Shown: positions 16,115 to 26,204 of the stretch, in pieces
Layout of the letters: every line of letters begins with the position of its first letter
Numbering within the stretch: position 1 is the stretch's first letter
From: Maioricimonas rarisocia
Lineage (GTDB): Bacteria; Planctomycetota; Planctomycetia; Planctomycetales; Planctomycetaceae
Length of the DNA: 64,000 nt
Assembly (NCBI RefSeq): GCF_007747795.1
Contig: NZ_CP036275.1
Coordinates: forward strand, 7,556,001-7,620,000
Reading direction: 5' to 3'
Position numbers and translations under genes: made by a program
The notes under the pieces: generated by a model
The model's input: the letters and a program-made list of their open reading frames with translations, nothing else
Databases searched by the model: none
Told to the model about the DNA's origin: nothing

Positions 16115-16213
16115 CGGCGGCGGACGGCTCGTCCGCGCCAACGTCATACAGTGTCCGCAGTCTCCGCCGGCAAGCCGTCGGCGTGAGCAGTCAGTCGAAT
16201 TACGGAATGTAAC

Positions 16214-17038
16214 ATGAGCAGTGTGCTGAAGATCGAAAACCTGCACGTCTCCGTCGGGGACGTGCCGATCCTCAAGGGCGTGAACCTCGAAATCGGTCAG
16301 GGCGAAATCCACGCACTGATGGGCCCGAACGGATCCGGCAAGAGCACACTCGCCTACACGCTCGCCGGACATCCGAAGTACGAGGTCACCGAAGGAAAGA
16401 TCTCGCTGGACGGCAACGACATTGCCGAGCTGGATCCGTGCGAACGGGCCCGCCTGGGAATGTTTCTCGCCTTCCAGTACCCGGTCACCATCCCGGGCGT
16501 GAAGGTCGCCGACTTCCTGCGTCACGCCGTCTCGAACGTGCGGAACCCCGAACGGAAGGAAGGGGAAGAACTCATGCCGATGCGTGAGTTCCGTACCGAG
16601 TTGCGGCAGACAATGAAGGATCTGAACATCGACGCCGAGTTCGCCCGCCGGTACCTCAACGAAGGCTTCTCCGGCGGCGAGAAGAAGCGGATGGAGATTC
16701 TGCAGCTGGCGATGCTCAAGCCCCGGTTCGCCATGCTTGACGAGACCGACTCCGGCCTCGACAGCGACGCGGTCCGCGTGGTGAGCGAAGGACTGCGGAC
16801 GCTCTCCGGCCCGCACATGGGCGTGCTGATCATCACGCACCACGAGCGTCTGCTCGAATACAACCAGCCGCAGTACACACACGTCATGCTGGCAGGCCAG
16901 ATCGTCGAGACCGGCGATGCCGCCCTGGCGCACGAGCTTCATGCAAACGGATATGCGGGAGTCCGTGAACGTCATCCGGAAGCCGCGGCAGAGGAAGAAG
17001 CCGCCCGCAATCCGGAAGAAACCACCACCGCCTCCTGA
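16214..17038 (+). CDS. sufC: Fe-S cluster assembly ATPase SufC
   Basis: ABC-type ATPase of the SufBCD scaffold that builds iron-sulfur clusters. Walker A is GPNGSGKST, the signature is FSGGEKKRMEI, Walker B is FAMLDETDSGLD (the DETDSGLD form is diagnostic for SufC), and the His switch is ITHHERLL. At 274 residues it is slightly longer than usual, owing to an Ala/Glu-rich tail (AAAEEEAARNPEETTTAS). A Uma2-type gene separates it from sufB by about 670 bp. Confidence 0.95.
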   Translation: MSSVLKIENLHVSVGDVPILKGVNLEIGQGEIHALMGPNGSGKSTLAYTLAGHPKYEVTEGKISLDGNDIAELDPCERARLGMFLAFQYPVTIPGVKVADFLRHAVSNVRNPERKEGEELMPMREFRTELRQTMKDLNIDAEFARRYLNEGFSGGEKKRMEILQLAMLKPRFAMLDETDSGLDSDAVRVVSEGLRTLSGPHMGVLIITHHERLLEYNQPQYTHVMLAGQIVETGDAALAHELHANGYAGVRERHPEAAAEEEAARNPEETTTAS

Positions 17039-17077
17039 GACCGGCCCAGCCGGCATCGCGACGCGACGTAAGTCACC

Positions 17078-17626
17078 ATGACAACGACCACCCTGATCAC
17101 CGCCGAAGAGTTTGGCCAGATGACGTTCGACACGCCCGTCGAACTCGTCCAAGGGGAGGTTGTGGAACTCAGCTTCGCTAACGCCCGGCATGGCATGGTG
17201 TGCACCAATGTCGCATACCTGCTGGGGACGCTGGAGCGGGAAAGCAATGGCACGAAGGTCGTTGCCTGCGGTTCGGGTGTCATCACGCGGCGCGATCCAG
17301 ACTCCGTTCGGGGAGCGGACTTGCTCGTCGTGACACGCGAGCGACTCCCCGGGGCAGAGGTCCCGGTTGGATATTTCGATGTCGCCCCCGAACTGATCGT
17401 CGAAGTGGTGTCACCCAGCGACCGCTGGTCCGACGTCATTGCGAAGATTGCCGAGTACCTGCAGGCGGGCGTGCAGGAAGCTTGGATCGTCGATCCGGAA
17501 CAGAAGCGGATTCATGTTTATCACGGCGACGCGGAACCACGGATGTTCGAAGCGTCTGCCGAAGTGAGCAGCCGGGCACTGCCCGGACTGCAGTTCAACG
17601 TTGACGACCTGTTTCGCGGAGTGTAG
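17078..17626 (+). CDS. Uma2-family putative restriction endonuclease-like protein (DUF820)
   Basis: 182 residues with a PD-(D/E)xK nuclease fold typical of Uma2 proteins. Visible are [16 protein letters not shown], the acidic residue in [13 protein letters not shown], and the [23 protein letters not shown] block carrying the Glu and Lys of the active site, followed by [15 protein letters not shown]. These genes are numerous in planctomycetes and cyanobacteria and often move. Their role is not established. It sits between sufC and sufB with short gaps (39 and 83 bp), an unusual guest in an assembly operon. Confidence 0.9.
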   Translation: MTTTTLITAEEFGQMTFDTPVELVQGEVVELSFANARHGMVCTNVAYLLGTLERESNGTKVVACGSGVITRRDPDSVRGADLLVVTRERLPGAEVPVGYFDVAPELIVEVVSPSDRWSDVIAKIAEYLQAGVQEAWIVDPEQKRIHVYHGDAEPRMFEASAEVSSRALPGLQFNVDDLFRGV

Positions 17627-17709
17627 CCAGCCGGCAGCAGATCGCCGCTGCCTCTCGCGACAACAGTCCTGAAACAGACTCGCCCGACTTTCCATCGGAG
17701 CCGATCACC

Positions 17710-19137
17710 ATGGCCAGCACTACCGAAAACCTGACACCCGACGCTGCGGGCATTCCCGAAGGCGGGTACAAGTTCGGATTCCACGATCCGACCGACAAAT
17801 ACACGTTCATGTCGCAGAAGGGACTGAACGCCCAGACCGTCGCCCAGATCTCCGAGATGAAAGGGGAACCGGCCTGGATGCGGGACTTCCGCGTGAAGTC
17901 CTTCGAGATCTTCGAGTCGAAGCCGATGCCCGACTGGGGGGGCGACATGTCCGGCATCGACTTCCAGGACATCTTCTACTACGTCAAGGCGGCCGATCAT
18001 CAGGGGAAATCGTGGGACGACGTACCGGATGACATCCGCAAGACGTACGAACGCCTCGGGATCCCCGAAGCCGAGCAGAAGTATCTCGCCGGCGTGAAGG
18101 CCCAGTACGAGTCCGAAGTGGTCTACGGCTCATTGCAGGAAGACCTCGAGAAGCAGGGCGTCCTGTTCACCGACACCGACTCGGCCCTGCGGGACTACCC
18201 GGACACCTTCCGCGAACACTTCGCGACGGTCATTCCGCCCAGCGACAACAAGTTTGCCGCGCTCAACTCGGCCGTCTGGTCGGGTGGATCGTTCATCTAC
18301 GTCCCGCCGGGAGTCCACATCGACTTCCCGCTGCAGGCGTACTTCCGCATCAACACCCAGAACATGGGTCAGTTCGAGCGGACGCTGATCATCGTCGACG
18401 AAGGAGCCAGCGTGCACTACGTCGAAGGCTGTACGGCTCCGGTCTACAGCACCGACTCACTGCACTCCGCGGTTGTCGAAATCATCGTCAAGAAGGAAGG
18501 TCGCTGCCGGTACACGACCATCCAGAACTGGTCGAACAACGTCTATAACCTCGTCACCAAACGGGCGATGGCCTACCGCGACGCCCTGATGGAGTGGGTC
18601 GACGGCAACCTCGGCTCGAAGCTGACGATGAAGTACCCGGCCGTCTACCTGATGGAACCGGGTGCCCGCGGCGAAACGCTGTCGATCGCCTTCGCCGGCG
18701 ACGGACAGCACCAGGATGCCGGTGCGAAGATGGTCCACTGTGCTCCGCACACGTCGAGCCGGATCATCTCCAAGTCGATCAGCAAGGATGGCGGCCGCTC
18801 GAGTTATCGCGGTCTGGTAAAGGTTCAGAACGACGCGACCGACTGTAAGAGCAACGTCGTCTGCGACGCGCTGATCCTCGATCCGGAAAGCCGTAGCGAC
18901 ACCTACCCCTACATCGAGGTGGAGGAGGACGACGTCGCGATCGAGCACGAAGCGAGCGTCTCCAAGATCGCCGAGGAACAGCTTCTGTACCTGATGAGCC
19001 GCGGACTGACCGAAGCGGAAGCTTCCGCGATGATCGTCACCGGGTTCATCGAGCCGCTCGTCAAGGAACTCCCGATGGAATATGCCGTCGAGATGAACCG
19101 GTTGATCGAGCTGCAGATGGAAGGAAGCGTCGGCTGA
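17710..19137 (+). CDS. sufB: Fe-S cluster assembly protein SufB
   Basis: Scaffold subunit on which the cluster is assembled, forming SufBC2D. 475 residues, normal length. The conserved regions PEWMRDFR-like ([17 protein letters not shown]), the beta-helix core with [28 protein letters not shown] with the important Cys, and the C-terminal [19 protein letters not shown] are all present. Good Met start at 17710 after a weak AGCCGATCACC leader. Downstream a pectate lyase gene precedes sufD. Confidence 0.96.
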   Translation: MASTTENLTPDAAGIPEGGYKFGFHDPTDKYTFMSQKGLNAQTVAQISEMKGEPAWMRDFRVKSFEIFESKPMPDWGGDMSGIDFQDIFYYVKAADHQGKSWDDVPDDIRKTYERLGIPEAEQKYLAGVKAQYESEVVYGSLQEDLEKQGVLFTDTDSALRDYPDTFREHFATVIPPSDNKFAALNSAVWSGGSFIYVPPGVHIDFPLQAYFRINTQNMGQFERTLIIVDEGASVHYVEGCTAPVYSTDSLHSAVVEIIVKKEGRCRYTTIQNWSNNVYNLVTKRAMAYRDALMEWVDGNLGSKLTMKYPAVYLMEPGARGETLSIAFAGDGQHQDAGAKMVHCAPHTSSRIISKSISKDGGRSSYRGLVKVQNDATDCKSNVVCDALILDPESRSDTYPYIEVEEDDVAIEHEASVSKIAEEQLLYLMSRGLTEAEASAMIVTGFIEPLVKELPMEYAVEMNRLIELQMEGSVG

Positions 19138-19196
19138 CCGACGACGTACCGGTTCCGGACGATGTACCGAGCCGTCACAGGCGGGAGCAGACTGAG

Positions 19197-20642
19197 ATGC
19201 AGGCCTTCACCGTCACGCTGCTGTCTGTTCCTGCCGTGCTGTTCGGATCGACCCTCGCCCTGGCCGAAGCTCCGAACCGGAGCCAGGCTGAGGCGGCACT
19301 CGAGCGGGCCTGCCGGTTCTTCCACGACCACTGTTCGCATCACGGCGGATACGTCTGGAGATACAGCCGCGACCTGACTCTCAGCGAAGGGGAAGCCGAA
19401 ACGGGCCCGGACACCGCATGGGTTCAGCCACCCGGCACTCCGGCAGTCGGCGAGACCTTCCTCGACGCCTGGGAGGCCACCGGCCGGGAAGAGTACCGGG
19501 ACTGGGCGATCGAAACGGCTCGCGCGCTGGTTCGTGGTCAGCTGCAGTCCGGCGGATGGTACTACCGGATCGACTTCGACGAAGAGGAACGGAAACGCTG
19601 GGGCTTTCGCGACAATGAAGCCTATCGCCCCAGCCGGCGACGTAAGAACAAGACGAATGTGACGACGCTCGATGACGACGTCACACCGGCCGCTGTGCGG
19701 CTGCTGATGCGGGTCGATCGGGAACTGGACTTCAGTGACCGGGAGATCCACGAGGCGGCAATGTTTGCACTCGATGCGATCGTGGCCGCTCAGTATCCCA
19801 ACGGAGGCTGGTACCAGAACTGGGACCGGTACCCTGAATCGGCCTCGAGCAATGACTTCCCTGTCATTGCCGCGTCGTATCCCGAAAGCTGGTCCCGCCG
19901 CTGGCTGAACGATTGGCCCGGCCGGTACTTCAATAACGACAACGTATCCGGCAACGTCATCGCGACGCTGCTGGAAGCATGGGACACCTACCAAGACGAA
20001 CGTTACCTCGAGGCCGCCAAACGGGGAGGGGAGTTTCTGATCCGGGCGCAAATGCCCGACCCGCAGCCGGCCTGGGCCCAGCAGTACGATCCGCAGATGC
20101 ATCCCTGCTGGGACCGCAAGTTCGAGCCGCCGGCCATCAGCGGGCTCGAATCACAGGACGTGATGGAAACACTGATGCTGCTGTATCGCCGCACCGGCGA
20201 GCAGCGGTTCCTCGAGCCGATCCCGCGGGCTCTCGAATACCTGAAGAACTCCCGGTATCCGGACGGCCGACTCGCCCGGTTCTACGAGTTGAAATCCAAC
20301 CGGCCGCTGTTTTTCACGAAGGAATACGAACTGACGTACAACTCCGACGATTCCCCCACGCATTACGGCTTCATTGTCGACAGCCGACTGGACGCGATTG
20401 AAGCAGAGTTCACCCGACTCTCACGTCGGGGCCCGGAGGCACAGCCCACCGCGTCGCCTTCCCGCCGCGAACTGGCGGAACAGGCGGCCGCTGTGATCGA
20501 GGCTCTCGACGACCGGGGAGCCTGGATTGACCCGCGTTCGATGAAGGGGCACCGCAAGGCGTCTCCGGAAGGGGTCGTTCAGTCGGAAACGTTCAACACC
20601 AACGCCCGGGTGCTCTGCGAGTACCTGCAGTCATTGAATTGA
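19197..20642 (+). CDS. Secreted polysaccharide lyase, pectate lyase family 10-like
   Basis: 481 residues with a signal peptide of about 24 residues (hydrophobic run ending ALAEA). The mature protein has (alpha/alpha) toroid-type repeats: QSGGWYYRIDF, NKTNVTTLDDDVTPAAVRLLMR, YPNGGWYQNWDRYP and the C-terminal YPDGRLARFYELKSN. These fit the PL10 pectic-acid lyase family (Pec_lyase), which cleaves polygalacturonate by beta-elimination. GGGAG lies 9 bases before the ATG. It lies between sufB (60 bp) and sufD (80 bp), though its role is extracellular. Confidence 0.8.
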   Translation: MQAFTVTLLSVPAVLFGSTLALAEAPNRSQAEAALERACRFFHDHCSHHGGYVWRYSRDLTLSEGEAETGPDTAWVQPPGTPAVGETFLDAWEATGREEYRDWAIETARALVRGQLQSGGWYYRIDFDEEERKRWGFRDNEAYRPSRRRKNKTNVTTLDDDVTPAAVRLLMRVDRELDFSDREIHEAAMFALDAIVAAQYPNGGWYQNWDRYPESASSNDFPVIAASYPESWSRRWLNDWPGRYFNNDNVSGNVIATLLEAWDTYQDERYLEAAKRGGEFLIRAQMPDPQPAWAQQYDPQMHPCWDRKFEPPAISGLESQDVMETLMLLYRRTGEQRFLEPIPRALEYLKNSRYPDGRLARFYELKSNRPLFFTKEYELTYNSDDSPTHYGFIVDSRLDAIEAEFTRLSRRGPEAQPTASPSRRELAEQAAAVIEALDDRGAWIDPRSMKGHRKASPEGVVQSETFNTNARVLCEYLQSLN

Positions 20643-20722
20643 CCTGGCACGGTCGCCACGACCACCAGACAGACTCGATCGCACACACAGCAGCGACGTT
20701 ACAGAACGGCAGGAAGAAGAAT

Positions 20723-22045
20723 ATGGCTCTCTCCGCAGCAACAACCGGATTCGACGCAGACATCTGGCAGGACTTTACTGCCGCACGGAACGAACCGGAC
20801 TGGATTCTGGAACTCCGCCGTCAGGCCTTCGAGCTGTATCAGGAGAAGCTCGCAGCTCCTCTCGATCCGGAAGAGTACAAGCGGATCGACCTGCGGACGT
20901 TCCGACCCGAGAAATACGCGCTGCAGCCTGCAGGTGCCGGCACAGAAGCAACGGCCGGCCTCGACACGCTGATGCAGGACCGCGGCGAGTTCGCCGGTCG
21001 CGTGACACATGTCGACGGACACTGCACGAGTTCGGAACTCGCCCCCGAACTGGCCGGGAAGGGGGTGCTGTTCGGCGACCTGGCCACCATGCTCGAGCAG
21101 CATCGTGAACAGCTCGAACCGTACTTTCACACCCGGGCGGTTGATCCAGAGCGCGATCGTTTCTCGGCGTGGCATGCGGCGTTCTGGACGGGCGGCACCG
21201 TACTGTTCGTCCCCCGCAACGTCGAACTCGACGCTCCCCTGTACAGTCTGATCGGCCTGCAGGCAGACGGTGCGGCCGACTTCAGCCATACGCTGATCAT
21301 CCTCGAAGAAGGGGCCTCGGCGACGCTGCTCGAAGAAACCTCTTCCTTCTCGCCCGATACCGAAGGTCTGCACGTCGGAGCCGTCGAACTGATCGTCGCA
21401 CCGGGCGCCCGCCTGCGTTATGTGCAGCTGCAGAACTGGAACGAGAAGGTGCGGCACTTCGCCCACCAGTCCGGTCGGGTCGGTCGGGACAGCATGCTGC
21501 AGTGGACCGTCGGCGGCCTCGGAGCAAAGATGGCGCACATCCACCAGGACGTGCATCTCGACGGCCGCGGTGCTCATGCCGAAGTGAACGGCGTGACGTT
21601 CGCCACCGATCGCCAGCTCCTGTCGTACTACACGCAGCAGACGCACCATCAGCCCGATACCCGTTCGGACCTGCTGTACAAGGAGGTCTGCCGTGACAAG
21701 TCACGTGTCGTCTGGCGGGGGATGATCAAGGTCGATCCCGACGCCCAGAAGACGGACGGCTACCAGCGGAACGACGCGTTGATGCTCAGCCGCGACGCCC
21801 GGGCCGATGCAATTCCGGGACTGGAGATCGAAGCGGACGACGTCCGCTGTACACACGGAGCAACGGCAGGCCGCGTCGACGAAGAGCAGGTCTTCTACGC
21901 GATGTGCCGCGGACTGTCGCGGTACGAGGCGATGCACGTCATCGTCGAAGGCTTCTTCGCCGAGATCTATGACCGCATCCCGGTCGAACTGGTGCGGGAG
22001 ACGCTCAGCCAGGCGGTCGAACGGAAGCTGGGAATCGGCGACTGA
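20723..22045 (+). CDS. sufD: Fe-S cluster assembly protein SufD
   Basis: Partner of SufB in the SufBC2D scaffold, needed for iron acquisition. 440 residues, with the SufBD core: WTGGTVLFVPRNVELDAPLY, EEGASATLLEETSS, QNWNEKVRHFAHQ and the conserved C-terminal DEEQVFYAMCRGLSRYEAMHVIVEGFF. The ATG at 20723 follows AGGAAGAAG; longer in-frame extensions are not conserved. A Rieske ferredoxin gene follows 128 bp downstream and probably closes the operon. Confidence 0.93.
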   Translation: MALSAATTGFDADIWQDFTAARNEPDWILELRRQAFELYQEKLAAPLDPEEYKRIDLRTFRPEKYALQPAGAGTEATAGLDTLMQDRGEFAGRVTHVDGHCTSSELAPELAGKGVLFGDLATMLEQHREQLEPYFHTRAVDPERDRFSAWHAAFWTGGTVLFVPRNVELDAPLYSLIGLQADGAADFSHTLIILEEGASATLLEETSSFSPDTEGLHVGAVELIVAPGARLRYVQLQNWNEKVRHFAHQSGRVGRDSMLQWTVGGLGAKMAHIHQDVHLDGRGAHAEVNGVTFATDRQLLSYYTQQTHHQPDTRSDLLYKEVCRDKSRVVWRGMIKVDPDAQKTDGYQRNDALMLSRDARADAIPGLEIEADDVRCTHGATAGRVDEEQVFYAMCRGLSRYEAMHVIVEGFFAEIYDRIPVELVRETLSQAVERKLGIGD

Positions 22046-22173
22046 CGCGCCCGGCGAATCTGCCGGGTTCGAGCGGCCCCGAAACGGGTTCGTCGCTCTC
22101 GCGCCTGCCTTGCCTGTATTCGTCACCGTCGACGAGAATCGTGCAGCCCCCTGACATTACCAAGAGAACCTCG

Positions 22174-22485
22174 ATGGCTGAGCTTGAACGTGTCGCCTCC
22201 CGCGACGAGATCCCACCCGGCGGAAGAAAATCGGTCATTGTCGACGAGATTCCGGCCCTGCTGCTCCGCGCCGGCGACGACTATTACTGCATCGAAGACG
22301 TCTGCACCCACGACGGACAGCCGCTCACCGACGGCCCCCTGGCCGACAAGGTGATCACCTGCCCCCGTCACGGCGCCGAGTTCGACATCTCGACCGGGGC
22401 TCCCCTGTGCATGCCGGCAACCGAGCCGATCCGCACATTTGCTGTCGAACTTCGCGAGGACGGCGTGTACGTCGCGCTCGACTGA
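22174..22485 (+). CDS. Rieske-type [2Fe-2S] ferredoxin
   Basis: 103 residues. The cluster ligands are Cys44-Thr-His46 and Cys63-Pro-Arg-His66 (CTHDGQPL and CPRHGAEF), the C-x-H ... C-x-x-H pattern of biphenyl-dioxygenase-type ferredoxins. It probably passes electrons in the cytosol. Rieske ferredoxins at the end of suf operons are common in several phyla and may be linked to the assembly process. Start at 22174 chosen by homology (MAELERVASRDEI). Confidence 0.92.
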   Translation: MAELERVASRDEIPPGGRKSVIVDEIPALLLRAGDDYYCIEDVCTHDGQPLTDGPLADKVITCPRHGAEFDISTGAPLCMPATEPIRTFAVELREDGVYVALD

Positions 22486-22593
22486 CGCAACCCTCCCTCC
22501 GCCGCGGCAAGTCCGTTGATATGGCAGGACGTGGATGATTCTGCCAAGATTGAATCGCAACACCCTGTCGGATGTCTGCGGAGGTTCATCACG

Positions 22594-23613
22594 GTGACCG
22601 GATTTCGCCGTCAACTTGCCATTCTTTGCCTGGCCTGCTGCCCGCTGGTCTGCGGAATCGACGTGCGGGGGGACGATGCTGCCGCACCCGCAGCGGTTGA
22701 GTCGCTGATCGACCAGTTGAACGACCCCGCTTTCGAGACCCGCGACGCTGCTGAAGAAGCGCTCGTCCGGAAAGGGGCCGACGCGGTGGAATCCCTCGTT
22801 GACGCCGCCCGGCACCGCGGCCCCGAAGTCGCTCTCCGGGCGGTCTCCATCCTCGAACGGATCTTCCAGACCGACGAAGAGGCAGCCGGCGATGCTGCCG
22901 AGGTGGCCCTCGAATCGTTGCGGCGGGCGGACCGGGCCCCCATCGTTGATGCGGCAACGCGTGCACTGGCGGGCAATCACGAGATTCGCGAACGACGTGC
23001 CGTGGCCGCGATCCGCAAACTGGGCGGCCGGGTCGAGTACGGCATCGACGAAAACGCCACGATGATGGTGCAGAATCTTGCCGGCAACCAATTTCAGACC
23101 GCCCCCGTACAGGAGATCAAGACCATCTGGCTCACCAGGGGCTGGACCGGAGGGGAAGAGGGGCTGCGGCACCTGCGCCGACTGACACACGTCAGCAGCG
23201 TCAACATCTACCACATTGCCGGCAGCGGAGTCTCACGCGAAGCGGTCGAAGCGCTTGCCGCCGACCTTCAGGGGCTGCAGGTCGTTCGCCGCGGCAACGC
23301 GAGCCTGGGGATCAAACATCTGCCGATCGGCACCAACGTCTGCCGGGTGTCGGAAGTCGTCGACGGTGGTGCGGCCGAGAAGGCCGGTGTCGTGGCCGGC
23401 GACATCATCGTCCAGATTGACGAGACGACGATCGAGAAATTCGACGACCTGGTCAGCGAACTGAAGAACTACGAACCGGGGCAGGAAGCCGTCCTGAAAG
23501 TGATCCGCAACGGACAGTTCCGCTCCATTCCCGTCGAACTGGGGGGCTGGGACAACGTCAGCGCCGTGCCGGCCATGCGCGATCCCTTCGGTAACCCGAT
23601 TCCGCGGAAGTAA
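22594..23613 (+). CDS. Secreted HEAT-repeat and PDZ-domain protein
   Basis: 339 residues. A signal peptide (RRQLAILCLACCPLVCG) is followed by about 120 residues of helical, HEAT-like repeats (AVESLIDQLNDPAFETRDAAEEALVRKGADAV...) and a C-terminal PDZ domain (GGAAEKAGVVAGDIIVQIDETTIEKFDDL). PDZ domains of this type bind protein C-termini at the cell surface or periplasm. No protease catalytic triad is visible. A GTG start at 22594 is preferred, with CGGAGG about 11 bases upstream; a TTG at 22516 has no ribosome site. Followed 23 bp later by a DUF1501 gene. Confidence 0.75.
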   Translation: MTGFRRQLAILCLACCPLVCGIDVRGDDAAAPAAVESLIDQLNDPAFETRDAAEEALVRKGADAVESLVDAARHRGPEVALRAVSILERIFQTDEEAAGDAAEVALESLRRADRAPIVDAATRALAGNHEIRERRAVAAIRKLGGRVEYGIDENATMMVQNLAGNQFQTAPVQEIKTIWLTRGWTGGEEGLRHLRRLTHVSSVNIYHIAGSGVSREAVEALAADLQGLQVVRRGNASLGIKHLPIGTNVCRVSEVVDGGAAEKAGVVAGDIIVQIDETTIEKFDDLVSELKNYEPGQEAVLKVIRNGQFRSIPVELGGWDNVSAVPAMRDPFGNPIPRK

Positions 23614-23636
23614 TTCAAACGCCTTCGGAGTCCCTG

Positions 23637-25082
23637 ATGCGACGTCCGGACAGTCCTCACCTGCAGCAGGCACATCTGGCCCAAGCGACGCGGCGGCATT
23701 TCTTCTCGCAGTGTGGTCTCGGCATCGGTTCGGTCGCACTGGCCTCGCTGATGGGCGAGGGACAACTGACGGCCGCTCCCGCCGGCACGACCGCAGCGAC
23801 ACATTTTCCGCCACGCGCGAAGAACGTGATCTTCCTGTTCATGGCCGGTGGCCCCAGTCAGCTCGAACTGTTCGACCCCAAGCCAAAGCTGCAGGAACTC
23901 TCCGGGAACGTCATCCCGGAGTCGTTTGTCGAAGGCAAACGCTTCGCCTTCATCAAGCGGGACGCAAAGCTGCTCGGCACGAAGCAGACGTTCGCCCCAC
24001 GTGGCGAAAGCGGCACCGAGATCTCCGACCTGCTCCCGCACACCGCAGCGATCGCCGACGACATCGCCGTCATCCGCTCGATGAAGACCGACGTCTTCAA
24101 CCACGGCCCGGCAAAGCTTTTCGTCAACACCGGTTCGCCGCAGTTTGGCCGACCCAGCATGGGGGCATGGGTGACCTACGGCATCGGCAGCACGGCGACC
24201 GACCTGCCCGGTTTCGTCGTCCTGCAGTCCGGACCCCGCGGACCTCGTGGGGGCGCGCCGCTGTGGGGCAGCGGCTTTCTGCCGACCACTTACCAGGGGG
24301 TCCCGTTTCTGAACGGTGCCGACCCGATCCTCAACCTGTCCAATCCTGCCGGCATCGACAACGCCGCCCAGGAACAGTTCATCGATGCCGTCACCGATCT
24401 TAACTCGCTCCGCCGCGCAGTCGTGCAGGATCCGGAGATCGACACCCGTATCGCCGCCTACGAGATGGCGTACCGGATGCAGTCGAGCGCTCCGGAACTG
24501 ATGGACCTCTCGGACGAATCATCCCATACGCTCGAAGCATATGGTGTCGATCCGGCGAAACCGTCCTACGCCCGCAACTGCCTGCTGGCACGTCGGCTGG
24601 TGGAGCAGGGGGTCCGCTTCGTCCAGCTGTACCACACCGACTGGGACCATCACGGCAACAAGGGGACCGACCTGGGCGAGGCACTTCAGGCCCGCTGCCG
24701 CGAGACCGACCAGGCGTCCGCCGCCCTGGTCAACGACCTGAAGCAGCGGGGCCTGCTCGACGACACGTTGGTGATCTGGGGCGGTGAATTCGGCCGGACT
24801 CCGCAGGGAGAAGTCCGCAGCGACCTGCGCGGTCGCGACCACCACATCGACGCCTACTCGATGTGGATGGCCGGAGGCGGCGTTCGCGGCGGCCAGACGA
24901 TCGGCACGACCGACGAGATCGGCTACGAAGTTGTCGATCAGCCGGTTCACGTCCATGACCTGCAGGCAACTGTCCTGCACCTGCTCGGTCTGGACCACAA
25001 GCGGCTCACGTTCCGTTTTCAGGGACGGGACTTCCGCCTCACCGATGTCCACGGACAAGTCGTCGAACAACTCTTCTCCTGA
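23637..25082 (+). CDS. DUF1501 family secreted protein
   Basis: 481 residues. The Tat-like N-terminus TRRHFFSQCGLGIGSVALASL precedes the family's first strand NVIFLFMAGGPSQLELFDPKP. Other DUF1501 blocks are RPSMGAWVTYGIGS, VRFVQLYHTDWDHH, LDDTLVIWGGEFGRTP and RDHHIDAYSMWMAGGG. The fold resembles alkaline phosphatase/sulfatase superfamily members with conserved Asp/His metal ligands. Enzyme activity is not known. It often pairs with PSD1 cytochrome-type proteins; here its neighbour is a HEAT/PDZ protein. Confidence 0.93.
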   Translation: MRRPDSPHLQQAHLAQATRRHFFSQCGLGIGSVALASLMGEGQLTAAPAGTTAATHFPPRAKNVIFLFMAGGPSQLELFDPKPKLQELSGNVIPESFVEGKRFAFIKRDAKLLGTKQTFAPRGESGTEISDLLPHTAAIADDIAVIRSMKTDVFNHGPAKLFVNTGSPQFGRPSMGAWVTYGIGSTATDLPGFVVLQSGPRGPRGGAPLWGSGFLPTTYQGVPFLNGADPILNLSNPAGIDNAAQEQFIDAVTDLNSLRRAVVQDPEIDTRIAAYEMAYRMQSSAPELMDLSDESSHTLEAYGVDPAKPSYARNCLLARRLVEQGVRFVQLYHTDWDHHGNKGTDLGEALQARCRETDQASAALVNDLKQRGLLDDTLVIWGGEFGRTPQGEVRSDLRGRDHHIDAYSMWMAGGGVRGGQTIGTTDEIGYEVVDQPVHVHDLQATVLHLLGLDHKRLTFRFQGRDFRLTDVHGQVVEQLFS

Positions 25083-25199
25083 GCTCGCGCCTTCCCGGGA
25101 TGCTGGCCGCCGGGTGGCATACCCGTCCTTTCAAGCCGGGCATGTACGCCGAACATCACTTCGAGACGGCCCCGACGGCTCCCAGCGCCCACGCGACGG

Positions 25200-25988
25200 C
25201 TACTCGTCAGCCGGGACGGTCATCTCGATGAAATTGAAGTGGCCCCCCTGCGGATCGGTGACCACGGCAATGTGACCGACCCCCACTTCGAACGGCGGAC
25301 GGATGACCGATCCGCCCAGGTCCGTCAGCGTCGAGCAGCTCGCTTGAACGTTCGCTACGGAGAAATAGACACCCCAGTGAGGTGGAATCGGTCCCATCTC
25401 CGGCGTCAGATTCAAGGCCCCTGCGTGCCTCCGGCCGCCGACATGGAAGCACCAGTAGTCGTCACCTGCTTCCTCCCTGTGCGTCGTCCAGCCAAACAGG
25501 TCTTCGTAGAACTTCGCACCATTCTTCACAGAAGGCGTCAGCAGCTCGCTCCAGCACCAGGTGTTCGGCACATTCGCCAGCGTGGCGCCGCACGTCTGGT
25601 TGGCCTGCCACAGACAGACGGCCGCACCGGCAGGATCGGTGATGACGGACATCCAGCCGGCATCCATGACCTGCATGACCGGCATTCGCACCTGTCCTCC
25701 CAAAGCTTCGACCCGCTCCGTCGTCGCCGCTGCATCCTCGACATTGACGTAGCTGCTCCAGACCGGCGGCATGCCGGCCTCTTTCATCTCCGGGTTCATC
25801 TCGCCGAAGCCCCCCACCGATTCGCCATCCAGCTTGAGGATGTAGTAGGGCGGGCCTCCCTGCGTATCCTGCTGCTCTGCTTCCCAGCCGAACAGCTTGC
25901 CGTAGAACTCCAGTGCCTGCGGACCGTCATGGGCCATCAGGTCCACCCAGCAGAACTGCCCGGGGGCGTACTTCGTGAAGCGTGCCAT
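25200..25988 (-). CDS. VOC family (glyoxalase/bleomycin-resistance-like) protein, two domains
   Basis: 262 residues made of two vicinal-oxygen-chelate modules: residues ~8-125 (FCWVDLMAHDGPQALEFYGKLFGW ... PVMQVMDAGWMSVITDPAGAAVCLWQ) and ~140-260 (WCWSELLTPSVKNGAKFYEDLFGW ... VGHIAVVTDPQGGHFNFIEM). The pattern matches the 27-kDa antigen-type VOC proteins of actinobacteria and planctomycetes. Metal ligands cannot be fixed by eye. GGAG lies 8 bases upstream of ATG 25988. Convergent with the DUF1501 gene. Confidence 0.88.
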   Translation of the reverse strand: MARFTKYAPGQFCWVDLMAHDGPQALEFYGKLFGWEAEQQDTQGGPPYYILKLDGESVGGFGEMNPEMKEAGMPPVWSSYVNVEDAAATTERVEALGGQVRMPVMQVMDAGWMSVITDPAGAAVCLWQANQTCGATLANVPNTWCWSELLTPSVKNGAKFYEDLFGWTTHREEAGDDYWCFHVGGRRHAGALNLTPEMGPIPPHWGVYFSVANVQASCSTLTDLGGSVIRPPFEVGVGHIAVVTDPQGGHFNFIEMTVPADE

Positions 25989-26121
25989 CTGTCGATCTCC
26001 GGAAGAGCCAGAACCTGTACACCTGTACCTTAACGCATCATGCCGAGGATCGATCGTCCAGGCAAGTGGGAAGCCTGCGATTTCACGCAAAACGAACAGG
26101 GCAGGCAGCGGCCGTACAAAC

Positions 26122-26173
26122 GAAAAAGGCCCGCCGCCGGAAGCGCCTTTGCAGGAAGGCTTCCGGGACGGGC
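26122..26173 (-). terminator. Intrinsic terminator of the Tad/vWA operon
   Basis: On the minus strand a long hairpin, with arms GCCCG...CGGGC and GGAAGC...GCTTCC, is followed by a run of five T (complement of 26123-26128). It lies 32-83 bp past the stop of the vWA gene, the last gene of the pseudopilin group. Confidence 0.75.
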
Positions 26174-26204
26174 TCAGGGTCCCCGCCACAGTCGTGCCGG
26201 GAGA

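Noticed and set aside
15011-17191. 726-codon open frame on the minus strand
   Set aside because: It lies antisense to the SufR-like regulator, nuoB and sufC, all well supported. Long antisense frames are common at this GC content.
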